Positions 54,002 to 63,258 are shown, counted from the first letter of the stretch. The stretch is 64,000 nucleotides of DNA from Tardibacter sp963781025 (GCA_963781025.1 CAWADU010000003.1:2337462-2401461); one strand, 5' to 3'. Notes: generated by a model from the letters alone, not told the origin. Translations and numbers: made by a program.

Positions 54002-54517
54002 CGCGCCACCATCGGAACTATAAATTGCCTCTGTGGTGCGTTGAGGATCAGACTTGTTTTGATCGAGCGCCAAATCAGGCCGCATCCGATCCACCCCCCT
54101 ATTATATATAGACCAATCAACGCACGCCGACCCCTGAAGAGCATTCGAGAATCTATTCGAGACTTCTCACCATTCTTCAGGGCAAATCTCTATATCCTCG
54201 CAATCACTACAGCGACTGCGACATGTGGATGACAATTTGGACTGCGGTACTCCGCCACCCGATCCAGGAACGGGCAGGGGTTCAATGTAGACAGCGTCGG
54301 GACCCCTGATCAAGGGATTCGCGCGTCATGTTCCTGAAATAAATCGATTGACACGGAACGCCGCGATTCAGGTCCGAATAGTATAAGTCATTGAAAATAA
54401 AAGGGGCCATTTGTGGCCCCTTGCGCGAATCGCGTGAAATGCGTGTGTCAGCTTTGTGACAGCGCTAACTCGTTACTAGGTCAGAACAGGGCACCTGGCC
54501 CGTTCTGAAACAGCTCA
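54002..54517. other. dnaA upstream region with a DnaA-box-like site
   Basis: The 516 bases between the dnaA ATG and rpsT contain AT-rich TATTATATATAG (54101-54112), suited to a promoter, a single TGTGGATGA (54224-54232), one mismatch from the DnaA box TGTGGATAA, and the rpsT terminator. A further inverted repeat, TCAGAAC...GTTCTGA at 54481-54508, lies just after the rpsT stop. One box suggests autoregulation; a full origin would need a cluster. Confidence 0.5.
54391..54422 (-). terminator. Intrinsic terminator of rpsT
   Basis: AAGGGGCCA (54401-54409) pairs with TGGCCCCTT (54414-54422) over a four-base loop. On the minus strand the stem is followed by TTTTATTTTC, a classical U-tract. It lies about 95 bases after the rpsT stop and stops transcripts before the dnaA promoter region. 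Confidence 0.75.
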
Positions 54518-54781
54518 TCAAGCCAGCGCACGCACCGCCTTTGTGAGGCGCGAAATTTTCCTGGCGACGGTGTTCTTGTGAAGCACGCCCTTCGACACGC
54601 CGCGCATAAGCTCCGGCTGGGCCGCCTGAAGGGCTGCGGCGGCTTCGTCCTTGGTGCCGGCGGTGATCGCCAACTCGACCTTTTTCACAAAGGTCCGGAT
54701 GCGGCTGACGCGCGACTTGTTGACGTCGGCGCGCCGGTCGTTCCGGCGGATGCGCTTCTTGGCCTGGGGCGTATTCGCCAT
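54518..54781 (-). CDS. rpsT: 30S ribosomal protein S20
   Basis: An 87-residue, very basic protein starting MANTPQAKKRIRRNDRRADV, the S20 signature, and ending HKNTVARKISRLTKAVRALA. It binds 16S rRNA in the body of the small subunit. The frame is open upstream but homology starts at this ATG. It has its own terminator downstream. Confidence 0.97.
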   Translation of the reverse strand: MANTPQAKKRIRRNDRRADVNKSRVSRIRTFVKKVELAITAGTKDEAAAALQAAQPELMRGVSKGVLHKNTVARKISRLTKAVRALA

Positions 54782-54948
54782 CGGAAAACCCTCGATCTTT
54801 CTGTGCCTGTCCGCCATCATGGCGGTCGCAAAAAACGTTGCGGCCACAGGTTGCCCCGTGCCGGGAAAGCGCGCTCCCTACCCGTGGCGGGGCTTCGGGT
54901 CAACCGGTTCGCGATGTTTTCCCCATGTTGCGGCGATTGTGGGGGCGA

Positions 54949-55761
54949 TCACCGCTGGCATTGGCCGCACCAGAAGGTGGAACGGCCGCCATCGACCGTA
55001 CGCCTGACGGTCGCGCCGCATGCGCATGCACCGCCCTCCCGCCCATAGACGCGCCATTCCTTGCTGAAATAACCGAGTTCGCCATCCGGCCGGGCATAGT
55101 CCCGAAGCGACGAGCCGCCGGCGAGGATGGCGGCGTCGAGCACCAGCCGAATCGCATCGACCAGCCGCTCCAGCCGCGCCATGCCGATTCGCCCGGCCGC
55201 GCGATCCGGACGAATGCCCGACATGTGCAGCGCCTCGCACACATAGATGTTGCCCAGGCCCGCGACGATTCGCTGATCGAGCAGTAGCGCCTTGACGGAG
55301 GCTACCCGCCCTTTGAACGCTCGCGCCAGATGCGGCGCCGTGAAGCCGGGACCGAGCGGTTCCGGACCCATTCTGGCAAAGGCGGGGAGGGTATCCAGTG
55401 CGGCGGTCGGAACCAGATCGAGCGATCCGAACCGGCGCGGGTCGTTGAGCGACAGCAGCAGGCCCGCATCGGTTTCGATCAGCAGATGATCGTGGGCTCC
55501 GATCGTTTCGGGCGCGATTCGCCAGCGTCCCGACATGCCGAGGTGAAAGACAAGCGTGTCGCCCCTGTCGGTCTCGATCAGCCCGTATTTCGCCCGGCGA
55601 CCAAGGCCGGTCACGCATGCGCCGGTCATCCGCTGTCGAAGATCTGCAGGGATCGCCCGGCGCAGGTCGGCCCGGCGCGGCTCTACCCGCGTCAGCATAT
55701 AGCCCTGCAAGGCGGGGCGCAGGCCGCGGACGGTGGTTTCGACTTCGGGAAGCTCGGGCAT
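54949..55761 (-). CDS. mutM: Formamidopyrimidine-DNA glycosylase
   Basis: A 270-residue DNA repair enzyme. After the initiator Met the catalytic P2-E3 (MPELPEVETTVRGLRP) is intact; the helix-two-turn-helix LDQRIVAGLGNIYVCEALH is at about residue 160; and the C-terminal zinc finger is CACGATVRRTV...FWCGQC, of the CxC-CxxC form common in alphaproteobacteria. It excises 8-oxoguanine. The first 13 codons of the longer frame are excluded because Pro2 must be N-terminal. Divergent from ubiE. Confidence 0.95.
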   Translation of the reverse strand: MPELPEVETTVRGLRPALQGYMLTRVEPRRADLRRAIPADLRQRMTGACVTGLGRRAKYGLIETDRGDTLVFHLGMSGRWRIAPETIGAHDHLLIETDAGLLLSLNDPRRFGSLDLVPTAALDTLPAFARMGPEPLGPGFTAPHLARAFKGRVASVKALLLDQRIVAGLGNIYVCEALHMSGIRPDRAAGRIGMARLERLVDAIRLVLDAAILAGGSSLRDYARPDGELGYFSKEWRVYGREGGACACGATVRRTVDGGRSTFWCGQCQR

Positions 55762-55820
55762 TTGCGATATTGCAATATGGCACGTTTCCCCGTCGCTCAA
55801 CCCTTGCTAGAGGCAAGGCC

Positions 55821-56549
55821 ATGGAACAGGTATCCTTCGGTTACGAACAGGTCAGTCCTGAAGAAAAGACCCGCCGGGTTGGCGCCGTCTTCAGGAACGT
55901 GGCATCGCGTTACGATCTGATGAATGATCTGATGTCGGGCGGCCTCCACCGCCTGTGGAAAGATCATTTCGTCCGCCGCGTGAAACCGCGCGACCGCGAG
56001 GCGATTCTCGACATGGCGGGCGGCACCGGCGACATCGCCTTTCGCATGGCGGCCAGGGGCGCGCGAGTGACGGTCGCCGACATCAACCCGGCAATGCTCG
56101 AGGTCGGCATGAAGCGGGCCGACGAACGGCGGATCGACGGGCTCGTCTGGGCCGAGGAAAATGCCGAGACGTTGAGTTTCGCCGACCGGCAGTTCGACGC
56201 CTATACCATCGCGTTCGGAATCAGGAATGTCACCGACATACCCGCCGCGCTGAGGCAGGCGCATCGGGTGTTGAAGCGGGGCGGCCGCTTCTATTGCCTT
56301 GAATTCTCGACGACCGAATGGCCGGGCTTCGGAAGGGCCTATGACGCCTATTCGCACCATATCGTGCCGAAAATCGGCGAATTGGTGGCGAAAGACGCCG
56401 ACAGCTACCGCTATCTGATCGAATCGATCCGGCGTTTTCCCGACATGCCGACCTTCAAGGCAATGATTGCCGACGCTGGTTTCCATCGCGTCAACGCAGA
56501 GCCGATCCTGGGCGGGTTGGTCGCCATTCACAGCGGCTGGAAGATTTGA
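55821..56549 (+). CDS. ubiE: Ubiquinone biosynthesis C-methyltransferase
   Basis: A 242-residue SAM-dependent methyltransferase. VFRNVASRYDLMNDLMSGGL at about residue 26 and LDMAGGTGDIAFRMAARG at about 61 are the UbiE family and SAM motifs; AFGIRNVTDIPAAL and the C-terminal GLVAIHSGWKI also match. It methylates the ubiquinone (and if present menaquinone) ring. The stop overlaps the TTG start of ubiB. Divergent from mutM with 59 bases between starts. Confidence 0.95.
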   Translation: MEQVSFGYEQVSPEEKTRRVGAVFRNVASRYDLMNDLMSGGLHRLWKDHFVRRVKPRDREAILDMAGGTGDIAFRMAARGARVTVADINPAMLEVGMKRADERRIDGLVWAEENAETLSFADRQFDAYTIAFGIRNVTDIPAALRQAHRVLKRGGRFYCLEFSTTEWPGFGRAYDAYSHHIVPKIGELVAKDADSYRYLIESIRRFPDMPTFKAMIADAGFHRVNAEPILGGLVAIHSGWKI

Positions 56550-58077
56550 GCACCTCGATAACCCATCTGTGGCGGCTGATCCGCTGGGGGCGGATTCTGG
56601 CGCGTCACGGCGCGCTGAAAGGGATCGAGCGCGATCCGATGACGCCGCCGCGCGTTCGCCTGCTGTGCAGGGTCGCGCGGTTCGGCGCATGGGTTCCGGC
56701 AAAGCCCGCCTATGCCGACGCGTTCCAGGCGATCGGTCCGGCCGCGATCAAGCTGGGCCAGGCGCTGGCCACCCGGCCCGACCTGGTGGGCGACGAGGCG
56801 GCCAGGGACCTGCGCCGGCTGCAGGATGCGCTGCCGCCAATGCCGTTCGAAGCGGTGACCGCCGCGATCGAGCAGGCGCTGGAAAAACCCGTTAACCGGG
56901 TGTTCGCGTCGATCGACCCGAACCCGTCGGATCGGCTTCGATCGCGCAGGTGCACAGGGCGGTCACGATCGATGGGCTGCCGGTGGCGGTGAAGGTGCTG
57001 CGGGCGGGCATCGAGGATGAATTTGCCCGCGCGATGGAGACCTATGAGTGGGCGGCCGCGCAGGTGGAGGCGATGGGCGGCGAAGCCGCGCGACTGCGGC
57101 CCCGGCTCGTCATCGCCACCTTCAAGCAGTGGACGGCGCGCGAACTGGACCTCAGGCGCGAGGCGGCGTCCGCTTCCGAGCTGTCGGAAATCCTCCTGGC
57201 TGAACTGGGTTTCATCGTCCCCGCGATCGACTGGAGCCGCACCGCGCGGCGGGTCATGACGTTGGAATGGATCGACGGCATCAAGCTGACCGACCGCGAT
57301 GCGCTGGTGGTTGCCGGACATGACCTGAAGGAACTGGCCGCCCGCCTGGTCCGCGCCTTTCTGAGACAGGCGATCGTCGATGGTTTTTTTCACGCCGATC
57401 TGCACCAGGGCAATCTCTTCGCATTGCCCGACGGGCGGCTGGCGGCGGTCGATTTCGGCATCATGGGACGGATCGACCGGCGCGCGCGGCTGTGGCTGGC
57501 CGAAATTCTGTATGGCCTCATCACCGGCAACTACGCGCGCGTGGCCGAAATCCATTTCGAGGCGGGCTATGTGCCGCCGCACCACAATCTTGCCGAATTC
57601 GCCACGGCCCTGCGCGCGGTGGGCGAGCCGATGCGCGGCCTGCCGGTCAAGGACATCTCGGTCGGCCAGATGCTGGACGGCCTGTTCGCCATCACCCGCG
57701 ATTTCGACATGCCGACCCAGCCGCACCTGCTGTTGCTGCAAAAGACGATGGTGATGGTGGAAGGCGTGGCGACCGCACTCGATCCCGACATCAACATGTG
57801 GGAAACGGCAGAGCCCTTCGTCCGCGAATGGCTGCGCGACGAACTGGGCCCGGAGGCATGGATCGCCGACCGCATGATCCGCGATTTCCGGACGCTTGCC
57901 GACCTGCCCGATCTCGTGCGGCGGATCGCGCGGCAGTTCCCGCCCGAAGGTGCCGCTCCGCCGCCGCCGCCGCTGCCCAACATCCAGGTGGTGCGCGTGG
58001 GAAAGGTGCAATGGTATGTCCTGACGGCGGCCCTCGGTATTGCCGCTGGCGCAGCGGCGATGGCGCTTTTAGGATAG
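56546..58077 (+). pseudogene. ubiB: Ubiquinone biosynthesis kinase-like protein UbiB, interrupted by a one-base frameshift
   Basis: An ABC1/ADCK-type protein of about 510 residues in two frames. The first 126 residues include the KxGQ motif (AIKLGQALATRPDLVGDEAA). The frame changes after SIDPNP; adding one G at 56926 gives DPNPVGSASIAQVHRAVTID, the conserved A-rich loop, and the rest follows with HADLHQGNLFALPDGRLAAV and DFGIMGRIDR. Two C-terminal helices are present. The gene starts with TTG inside the ubiE stop. UbiB is needed for ubiquinone in aerobes, so a true break would be harmful; a sequencing error is the better explanation. Confidence 0.88.
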
Positions 58078-58081
58078 GGGC

Positions 58082-59272
58082 ATGAACGGGAAGCGCATTC
58101 TCCTGATCGTCGGCGGCGGGATCGCGGCCTACAAGGCGTGCGAACTTGTTCGCCTGATCCGCAAGGAAGGAGCGTCGGTTCGCTGCGTGCTGACCGGAGG
58201 CGGTGCACAGTTCGTGACGCCGATGACACTCGCGGCATTGTCGGAGCAGCCCGTCCACACCAGCCTGTGGGATCTGAAGAACGAGGCCGAGATGGGGCAT
58301 ATCCAGCTCAGTCGCGAGGCCGATCTGTTGGTCGTGTGCCCGGCGACGGCCGATCTTCTCGCCAAGATGGCGGCGGGCATCGCCGACGATCTGGCGACGA
58401 CGTTGCTGCTGGCAACGGACAAGCCGGTGCTGGCTGTTCCCGCAATGAATGTGCGTATGTGGCTGCATGCCGCTACCCAGCGCAATGTCGCACGGCTTCT
58501 TGCCGACGGGGTGGCGGTGATGGCGCCCGATGAAGGGCCGATGGCCTGCGGCGAGTTCGGTCCCGGACGATTGCCCGAGCCGGCGGCGGTGCTGGAAGAA
58601 ATCCGCACCCGGCTTTCCGCGCCGGGACGTCTGGCGGGAAAACGCATCGTCGTTACCGCCGGTCCGACGCATGAGCCGATCGATCCGGTGCGCTACATCG
58701 CCAATCGCTCGTCGGGCAAACAGGGCTTTGCGATCGCGGGCGCGCTGGCGGCGCTGGGCGCAGAGGTGACGCTGGTGGCGGGCCCTGTCGCACAGCCGAC
58801 ACCTGCCGGAGTCCGTCGCATCGATGTCGAAACCGCGCGCGAGATGGCGGCGGCGGTCGACGAGGCGCTTCCCGCCGATGCGGCGGTGATGGTGGCGGCC
58901 GTTGCCGACTGGCGGGCCGAACCGAGCGCAAGCAAGATCAAGAAGCGTGCAGATGGCGTGCCGCCTCCGCTGGCGCTTGCTGAAAATCCGGACATATTGG
59001 CGGCTGTCTCCACGGCGGGGGCGAAAAGGCCCAGGCTGGTGGTCGGCTTTGCCGCTGAAACCAATGACGTGATCGCCAATGCCACCGGCAAGCGTGAGAG
59101 AAAGGGCTGCGACTGGATCGTCGCCAATGATGTTTCGGGCGACGTCATGGGAGGCAGCGACAACAGCGTCCATCTGGTGACGAGCGCGGGCGTCGAAAGC
59201 TGGGAGCGACTGCCCAAGGACGAAGTCGCCCGCCGCCTTGCCGAGAGAATTGCCGAAGCCCTGGGAGTTTGA
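58082..59272 (+). CDS. coaBC: Bifunctional phosphopantothenoylcysteine decarboxylase/phosphopantothenate-cysteine ligase
   Basis: A 396-residue fusion protein. CoaC domain: LLIVGGGIAAYKACELVRLI, the FMN/His region and PAMNVRMW at about residue 121. CoaB domain: VVTAGPTHEPIDPVRYIANR and SSGKQGFAIAGALAALG at about 190, then KIKKRADGVPPPLALAENPD. It performs two steps of coenzyme A synthesis. It lies four bases after ubiB, and its stop overlaps the dut start. Confidence 0.95.
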   Translation: MNGKRILLIVGGGIAAYKACELVRLIRKEGASVRCVLTGGGAQFVTPMTLAALSEQPVHTSLWDLKNEAEMGHIQLSREADLLVVCPATADLLAKMAAGIADDLATTLLLATDKPVLAVPAMNVRMWLHAATQRNVARLLADGVAVMAPDEGPMACGEFGPGRLPEPAAVLEEIRTRLSAPGRLAGKRIVVTAGPTHEPIDPVRYIANRSSGKQGFAIAGALAALGAEVTLVAGPVAQPTPAGVRRIDVETAREMAAAVDEALPADAAVMVAAVADWRAEPSASKIKKRADGVPPPLALAENPDILAAVSTAGAKRPRLVVGFAAETNDVIANATGKRERKGCDWIVANDVSGDVMGGSDNSVHLVTSAGVESWERLPKDEVARRLAERIAEALGV

Positions 59273-59736
59273 AGTTGCCATCTGAAATCGAGATCCGCCT
59301 GAAGCGCCTGGCTCATGGCGACGGCCTGCCATTGCCCGCCTATGCCACGGCCCATGCCGCCGGGATGGACGTGGTCGCGGCCGAAGATGTGACGCTGGCG
59401 CCGGGCGCCCGCCATGCGGTCGCCACCGGCTTTGCCATCGCCATCCCCATGGGGTTCGAGGTGCAGGTCCGGCCCCGCTCCGGACTGGCGCTTAAGCATG
59501 GCATCACCTGCCTCAACACGCCGGGCACGATCGACGCGGATTATCGCGGCGAGGTGAAGGTGATCCTCGCCAATCTGGGCGACGAGCCCTTTCAGGTGAC
59601 ACGCGGCGAGCGGATCGCGCAGCTTGTGCCCGCCGCCGTTCAGCAGGCCCGTTTTGCCGAAGTGGCGGAGCTCGATGAAACCGCGCGCGGAGCGGGCGGT
59701 TTCGGATCGACCGGGCGGGAGGCGCTGGCCCGGTGA
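59269..59736 (+). CDS. dut: Deoxyuridine 5'-triphosphate nucleotidohydrolase
   Basis: A 155-residue trimeric dUTPase. All five motifs are visible: HAAGMDVVAAEDV, RPRSGLALKHGI, NTPGTIDADYRGEVKVIL with the catalytic Asp, GERIAQLV, and the C-terminal RGAGGFGSTGR. It removes dUTP and yields dUMP. The start is a TTG overlapping the coaBC stop; a second TTG at 59275 is possible. The stop overlaps the GTG of moeB. Confidence 0.95.
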   Translation: MKLPSEIEIRLKRLAHGDGLPLPAYATAHAAGMDVVAAEDVTLAPGARHAVATGFAIAIPMGFEVQVRPRSGLALKHGITCLNTPGTIDADYRGEVKVILANLGDEPFQVTRGERIAQLVPAAVQQARFAEVAELDETARGAGGFGSTGREALAR

Positions 59737-60500
59737 ATCTGAGCGACGAGCAGCTCGACCGGTACGCCCGCCACATCATCCTGAAGGAAATCGGCGGCGC
59801 GGGACAAATGAGGCTGCTTGGCGCGCGGGTGGCGGTGATCGGCGCGGGCGGGATCGGATCGCCCGCCATCCAGTATCTCGCGGCGGCAGGCGTCGGCCAT
59901 CTGACGATCATCGATGACGACGCGGTGGCGCTGTCCAATCTTCAGCGCCAGGTGCTGTTCGGCACGGCCGATGTCGGTCATGTGAAGGTTGATGCGGCGG
60001 CGCGTGCGGTGGCGCGGCTCACCCCGGACGTCGAGGTGATGCCGGTCGAGGCGCGGATCGTCGCGGATAATGCCGAGGCGCTGCTGATCGGCCACGACGT
60101 CATCGTTGATGGCTGCGACAATTTCGCGACGCGGCTGGCGGTGGCCGATGCGGCGCTTGCGCTTCATGTTCCGCTGGTGTCGGCGGCGGTCGGTCAATTT
60201 GAAGGGCAATTATCGACCTATCGCGGCTGGGAGGCGGACAAACCCTGCTATCGCTGCTTCGTCGGCAGCGATCCGGCCCGCGACGAGGCGAGCTGCGCCG
60301 ATCAGGGCGTGCTGGGCGCGTTGACGGGCGTGATCGGTAGTTGGGCGGCGCTTGAGGCAATTCGCGAACTCGTGCGCTTTGGCGAGGACGCGGCGGGGAC
60401 GCTCACTTTGTTCGATGCGCTGTCGATGCGGGTGCGGACGCTGTCGCTGCCGAAGGACCCCGCGTGTTTGGCGTGCGGCGGCGTGGAACCAGACGCATGA
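59733..60500 (+). CDS. moeB: HesA/MoeB/ThiF family adenylyltransferase
   Basis: A 255-residue E1-like enzyme. VAVIGAGGIGSPAIQYLAAA at about residue 31 is the nucleotide motif; LQRQVLFGTADVGHVK follows; VDGCDNFATR is at about 124. Two CxxC pairs (CYRC and CLAC) bind zinc. There is no C-terminal rhodanese. It activates a ubiquitin-like sulfur carrier such as MoaD or ThiS. The nar island needs molybdenum cofactor, so this chromosomal gene could serve it. The start is a GTG coupled to dut. Confidence 0.9.
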   Translation: MNLSDEQLDRYARHIILKEIGGAGQMRLLGARVAVIGAGGIGSPAIQYLAAAGVGHLTIIDDDAVALSNLQRQVLFGTADVGHVKVDAAARAVARLTPDVEVMPVEARIVADNAEALLIGHDVIVDGCDNFATRLAVADAALALHVPLVSAAVGQFEGQLSTYRGWEADKPCYRCFVGSDPARDEASCADQGVLGALTGVIGSWAALEAIRELVRFGEDAAGTLTLFDALSMRVRTLSLPKDPACLACGGVEPDA

Positions 60501-60865
60501 ACCGGCGGCCGCTTGCCATCATCATCAGTGGCGCGGCGCATGACCGGCTCCACGCCGCCCTTTCACTCGCGGCGGCGAGCGCGGCGCTGGGCCGCACGGT
60601 CGCGCTCTATTTTCACGCGGAGGCCGCACGCGTGGCGGCTCCTGCCATGGCGTGGGGCGAAGACGTGTCTTTCGCCGCCGCTGGAGCGCCAACGGTGCGC
60701 GAATTGATCGACGCGGCCGCCGAGTTGGGCGTCGCGATGACCGCTTGCCAGACCGGGCTTGCGCTCACCGGCCTGTCCGCCAGCGAAATCGATCCCAGGA
60801 TCGAACCGTCGGGCCTCGTCGACTTTTTAAGCCGGGCGAGCGACGCCGAAATTGTCCTGGCGTGA
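60497..60865 (+). CDS. DsrE-like protein
   Basis: A 122-residue DsrE/DsrF-fold protein. It starts MNRRPLAIIISGAAHDRLHA and has the alternating strand-helix pattern with AALSLAAASAALGRTVALYF and VAMTACQTGLALTGLSASEI, where one Cys (C88) sits in the sulfur-carrier position. It may handle sulfur for the MoeB partner or be a general persulfide carrier. Its ATG overlaps the moeB stop. It is convergent to the SH3 gene, with stops only four bases apart. Confidence 0.75.
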   Translation: MNRRPLAIIISGAAHDRLHAALSLAAASAALGRTVALYFHAEAARVAAPAMAWGEDVSFAAAGAPTVRELIDAAAELGVAMTACQTGLALTGLSASEIDPRIEPSGLVDFLSRASDAEIVLA

Positions 60866-60869
60866 CGGG

Positions 60870-61388
60870 TTATTCGAAGGTTTCGCCGGCCTGCACGCCC
60901 CAGATCGCTTCATAGCGGATGTAACCGCTGCGACTGTCGACCGATAAGCGGCACCAGTTGTTCGCGCAGTCGGTGATCGTGCCGGTGACGCCCGGTTCGA
61001 CCCGCCACAATATCCGCGCACTGTCTTCGGGCCGCGCGCGAAGCGCCTGGGTGCCGTTTCGCACCATGGCGGTGCGCTGGCCGGAAATCATCGACCGATG
61101 CAGCCAGCCATGGTCGCCATCGGGATCTTCCACCTCTCGCCAAATGCCATATTCCTTGACGACCTTCAGCGGTAATCCCCTGCGCTGAAAGACCCAGGTG
61201 ACCGGATAGCGATCGCCAGGCCCCGTGCGCAGATTGGCCTGGCCCGACGACAGCGAGACGTAGCGGGGGATGGCGAGGCCCGACAGCCCTTCCACCGCGT
61301 CGCGCGGCTGGGATGCGGTATCGCCAGCCCCCGTGTTTCCGAAAATGGATGCGAACGAAAGCAGTAGCGCCGGCATTAGCTGACTCAT
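60870..61388 (-). CDS. SH3 domain secreted protein
   Basis: A 172-residue exported protein with an N-terminal hydrophobic segment (LMPALLLSFASIFG), followed by two bacterial SH3 repeats. The first is at about residues 44-110 (SLSSGQANLRTGPGDRYPVT, GIWREVEDPDGDHGWLHRSM), the second at 111-165 (TQALRARPEDSARILWRVEP, CANNWCRLSVDSRSGYI). Proteins of this kind bind peptidoglycan in the periplasm. It reads away from the dehydrogenase gene, with starts 139 bases apart. Confidence 0.85.
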   Translation of the reverse strand: MSQLMPALLLSFASIFGNTGAGDTASQPRDAVEGLSGLAIPRYVSLSSGQANLRTGPGDRYPVTWVFQRRGLPLKVVKEYGIWREVEDPDGDHGWLHRSMISGQRTAMVRNGTQALRARPEDSARILWRVEPGVTGTITDCANNWCRLSVDSRSGYIRYEAIWGVQAGETFE

Positions 61389-61526
61389 TCGTTTCTCCCA
61401 GGGTGGTCCGTGCCCTCAATCCTGCCCTTATCCATGTCGCAACTGGCGTCACGCCGCAAGCCGCGCCGAAGGGGAAAAACACGCGAGCGCTTGACGCATG
61501 ACCGCCAAGGCCGGATAGCGCGTCTC

Positions 61527-62525
61527 ATGAGCGAAAAGCAGCGTCCCCGCCGCCCGAAGGTGATCGTAACGCGCCGCCTGCCGGAAGCCGTGGAAACGCG
61601 GATGGCCGAACTCTTCGATGTTGAGCTCAATCTCGACGACCGGCCGTTCGACCGCGCCCGCCTGGAGGACGCCGTGGGCAGGGCCGATGTGCTCGTTCCG
61701 ACGCTGACCGATGAGATCGACGAAGCATTGATCGGCAAAGCGGGCGAACGCCTCAGGCTGATCGCGAACTTCGGCAATGGCGTCGATCACCTGGACCTGA
61801 AGGCCGCGCGCGCCCGCGACATCGTTGTCACCAACACGCCGGGCGTGCTGACGGACGACACCGCCGACATGACCATGGCGTTGATCCTTGCGGTGCCCCG
61901 CCGGCTCGCCGAGGGCGTCCGCATGGTTCTGGACGGCAATTGGCATGGTTGGAGCCCGTGCCACATGCTCGGTCACCGCATCACCGGCAAAAGACTCGGT
62001 ATCATCGGCATGGGAAGGATCGGGCAGGCCGTGGCGGCACGGGCCCGCGCGTTCGGGCTTGCCATCCACTACCACAACCGGAAGCGCCTGCCCGAAGCGA
62101 TCGAAGGCCAGCTGGAAGCGACATGGTGGCCCACGCTCGATGCGATGCTGGGCCGCGTCGATATCATTTCGATCCACTGCCCGCACACGCCCGAAACGCA
62201 TCATTTGATCAACGCCAACCGGCTCCGGCTGATGCAGCGCCATACCTATCTGATCAACACGGCGCGCGGCGAGATTGTCGATGAGCCGGCGTTGATCGCC
62301 GCGCTTGAGGAAAGACGCATATCGGGTGCGGGCCTCGACGTGTTTGAACATGAACCGGCGGTCGATGCGCGCCTTCTGGCGATGCCCAACGTGGTGTTGC
62401 TGCCGCATATGGTGTCGGCAACCTTCGAAGGGCGCATCGCGATGGGCGACAAGGTCATCGCGAACATCAAGGCATGGTCCGACGGGCATCGGCCGCCCGA
62501 TCAGGTCCTGGAAGGCTGGATCTGA
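61527..62525 (+). CDS. D-isomer-specific 2-hydroxyacid dehydrogenase (glyoxylate/hydroxypyruvate reductase type)
   Basis: A 332-residue NAD(P)H-dependent dehydrogenase. The cofactor motif is RLGIIGMGRIGQAVAARARA at about residue 158. Catalytic Arg is in NTARGEIVDEPALIAALEER at about 248, Glu in LDVFEHEPAVD, and His in NVVLLPHMVSAT. The N-terminal half is a typical substrate domain (LIANFGNGVDHLDLKAARAR). The likely substrates are glyoxylate or hydroxypyruvate. The ATG at 61527 is preferred because the frame upstream encodes an Arg-rich stretch antisense to nothing known. Confidence 0.9.
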   Translation: MSEKQRPRRPKVIVTRRLPEAVETRMAELFDVELNLDDRPFDRARLEDAVGRADVLVPTLTDEIDEALIGKAGERLRLIANFGNGVDHLDLKAARARDIVVTNTPGVLTDDTADMTMALILAVPRRLAEGVRMVLDGNWHGWSPCHMLGHRITGKRLGIIGMGRIGQAVAARARAFGLAIHYHNRKRLPEAIEGQLEATWWPTLDAMLGRVDIISIHCPHTPETHHLINANRLRLMQRHTYLINTARGEIVDEPALIAALEERRISGAGLDVFEHEPAVDARLLAMPNVVLLPHMVSATFEGRIAMGDKVIANIKAWSDGHRPPDQVLEGWI

Positions 62526-62633
62526 CCCAGCTGCTGCGCCTTCTTTTCGGCGCTGTTTCCCGCTTTGATCATGACCCGGAACGATTTGCCCCGGCCCTGC
62601 GTTTAGTCAGCGGCAATCGAGCCGGAGGAACTC

Positions 62634-62933
62634 ATGCCTCACAAATCAATCGCGGCGTTTGCCGCAGCTTGTGCCGGCGCACTGCTGGCCTCCACTCCCG
62701 CCATCGCGGGAGATGGGCATGACATCTTAAAGGGCGGCGCGATCGGCGCGGCTGGCGGCGCAGTCGTCGGCGCAGTGGTGCCAGGCGTCGGCGTGGGTGA
62801 AGGCGCTCTCATCGGCGGGGCCGGCGGCGCGGTCGTCGGCGCGCTCGATAAGAATGGACACCGTTGGTATCGGGACAACCGCGGCCACAAATACTGGGTC
62901 GATAAGCGCGGACGGCGCCACTACAAACATTAG
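62634..62933 (+). CDS. Glycine-zipper exported protein 1
   Basis: A 99-residue protein: signal peptide MPHKSIAAFAAACAGALLAS, then two glycine-zipper helices (GGAIGAAGGAVVGAVVPG and GALIGGAGGAVVGAL), and a basic aromatic tail HRWYRDNRGHKYWVDKRGRR. Glycine-zipper proteins insert in or associate with membranes. The gene is followed ten bases later by a close paralogue. The function is unknown. The ATG follows GGAGGAA. Confidence 0.78.
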   Translation: MPHKSIAAFAAACAGALLASTPAIAGDGHDILKGGAIGAAGGAVVGAVVPGVGVGEGALIGGAGGAVVGALDKNGHRWYRDNRGHKYWVDKRGRRHYKH

Positions 62934-62943
62934 GAGAAGTGTA

Positions 62944-63225
62944 ATGCGTAAGAGCCTTGTGTTCGTGAGTGCGGCGCTCGCGCTGGGCGCCGCCGGGTGC
63001 GATAGCCGGGTCGGCCGGGGTGCCGCAATCGGTGGTGTTGGCGGCGCGGTCGTAGGCGCGGTGGTGCCCGGCCTCAGCCCGGTTGAAGGCGCCGCGATCG
63101 GCGCGGCTGGCGGGGCAGTGGTGGGCGCGCTCGGCAAGGACGACAAAGGTCGTGACTGGTATCGCGACGAACGGGGCAATCGCTATTGGGTCGATAGGGA
63201 CGGCCGCCGTCACTACCGGCACTAG
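62944..63225 (+). CDS. Glycine-zipper lipoprotein 2, tandem paralogue
   Basis: A 93-residue protein with a lipoprotein-type N-terminus (MRKSLVFVSAALALGAAGC, with Cys as the modification site), the same two glycine zippers (GGVGGAVVGAVVPG, GAAGGAVVGALG), and a near-identical tail DWYRDERGNRYWVDRDGRRH. It differs from its neighbour in having a lipobox instead of a plain signal peptide, so the pair probably arose by duplication and then took different anchoring. Start behind AGGAGAAG. Confidence 0.8.
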   Translation: MRKSLVFVSAALALGAAGCDSRVGRGAAIGGVGGAVVGAVVPGLSPVEGAAIGAAGGAVVGALGKDDKGRDWYRDERGNRYWVDRDGRRHYRH

Positions 63226-63258
63226 TCGTAACCGGCGCCTGGTTCGTGCCGGGATAAC

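Noticed and set aside
54348..54376. TTGACA at 54348 considered as a plus-strand promoter
   Set aside because: No convincing -10 element at 16-18 bases and no plus-strand gene follows.
57791..59332. A 513-codon minus-strand frame across ubiB and coaBC
   Set aside because: Antisense of well-identified genes with His/Arg-rich composition; no start signal.
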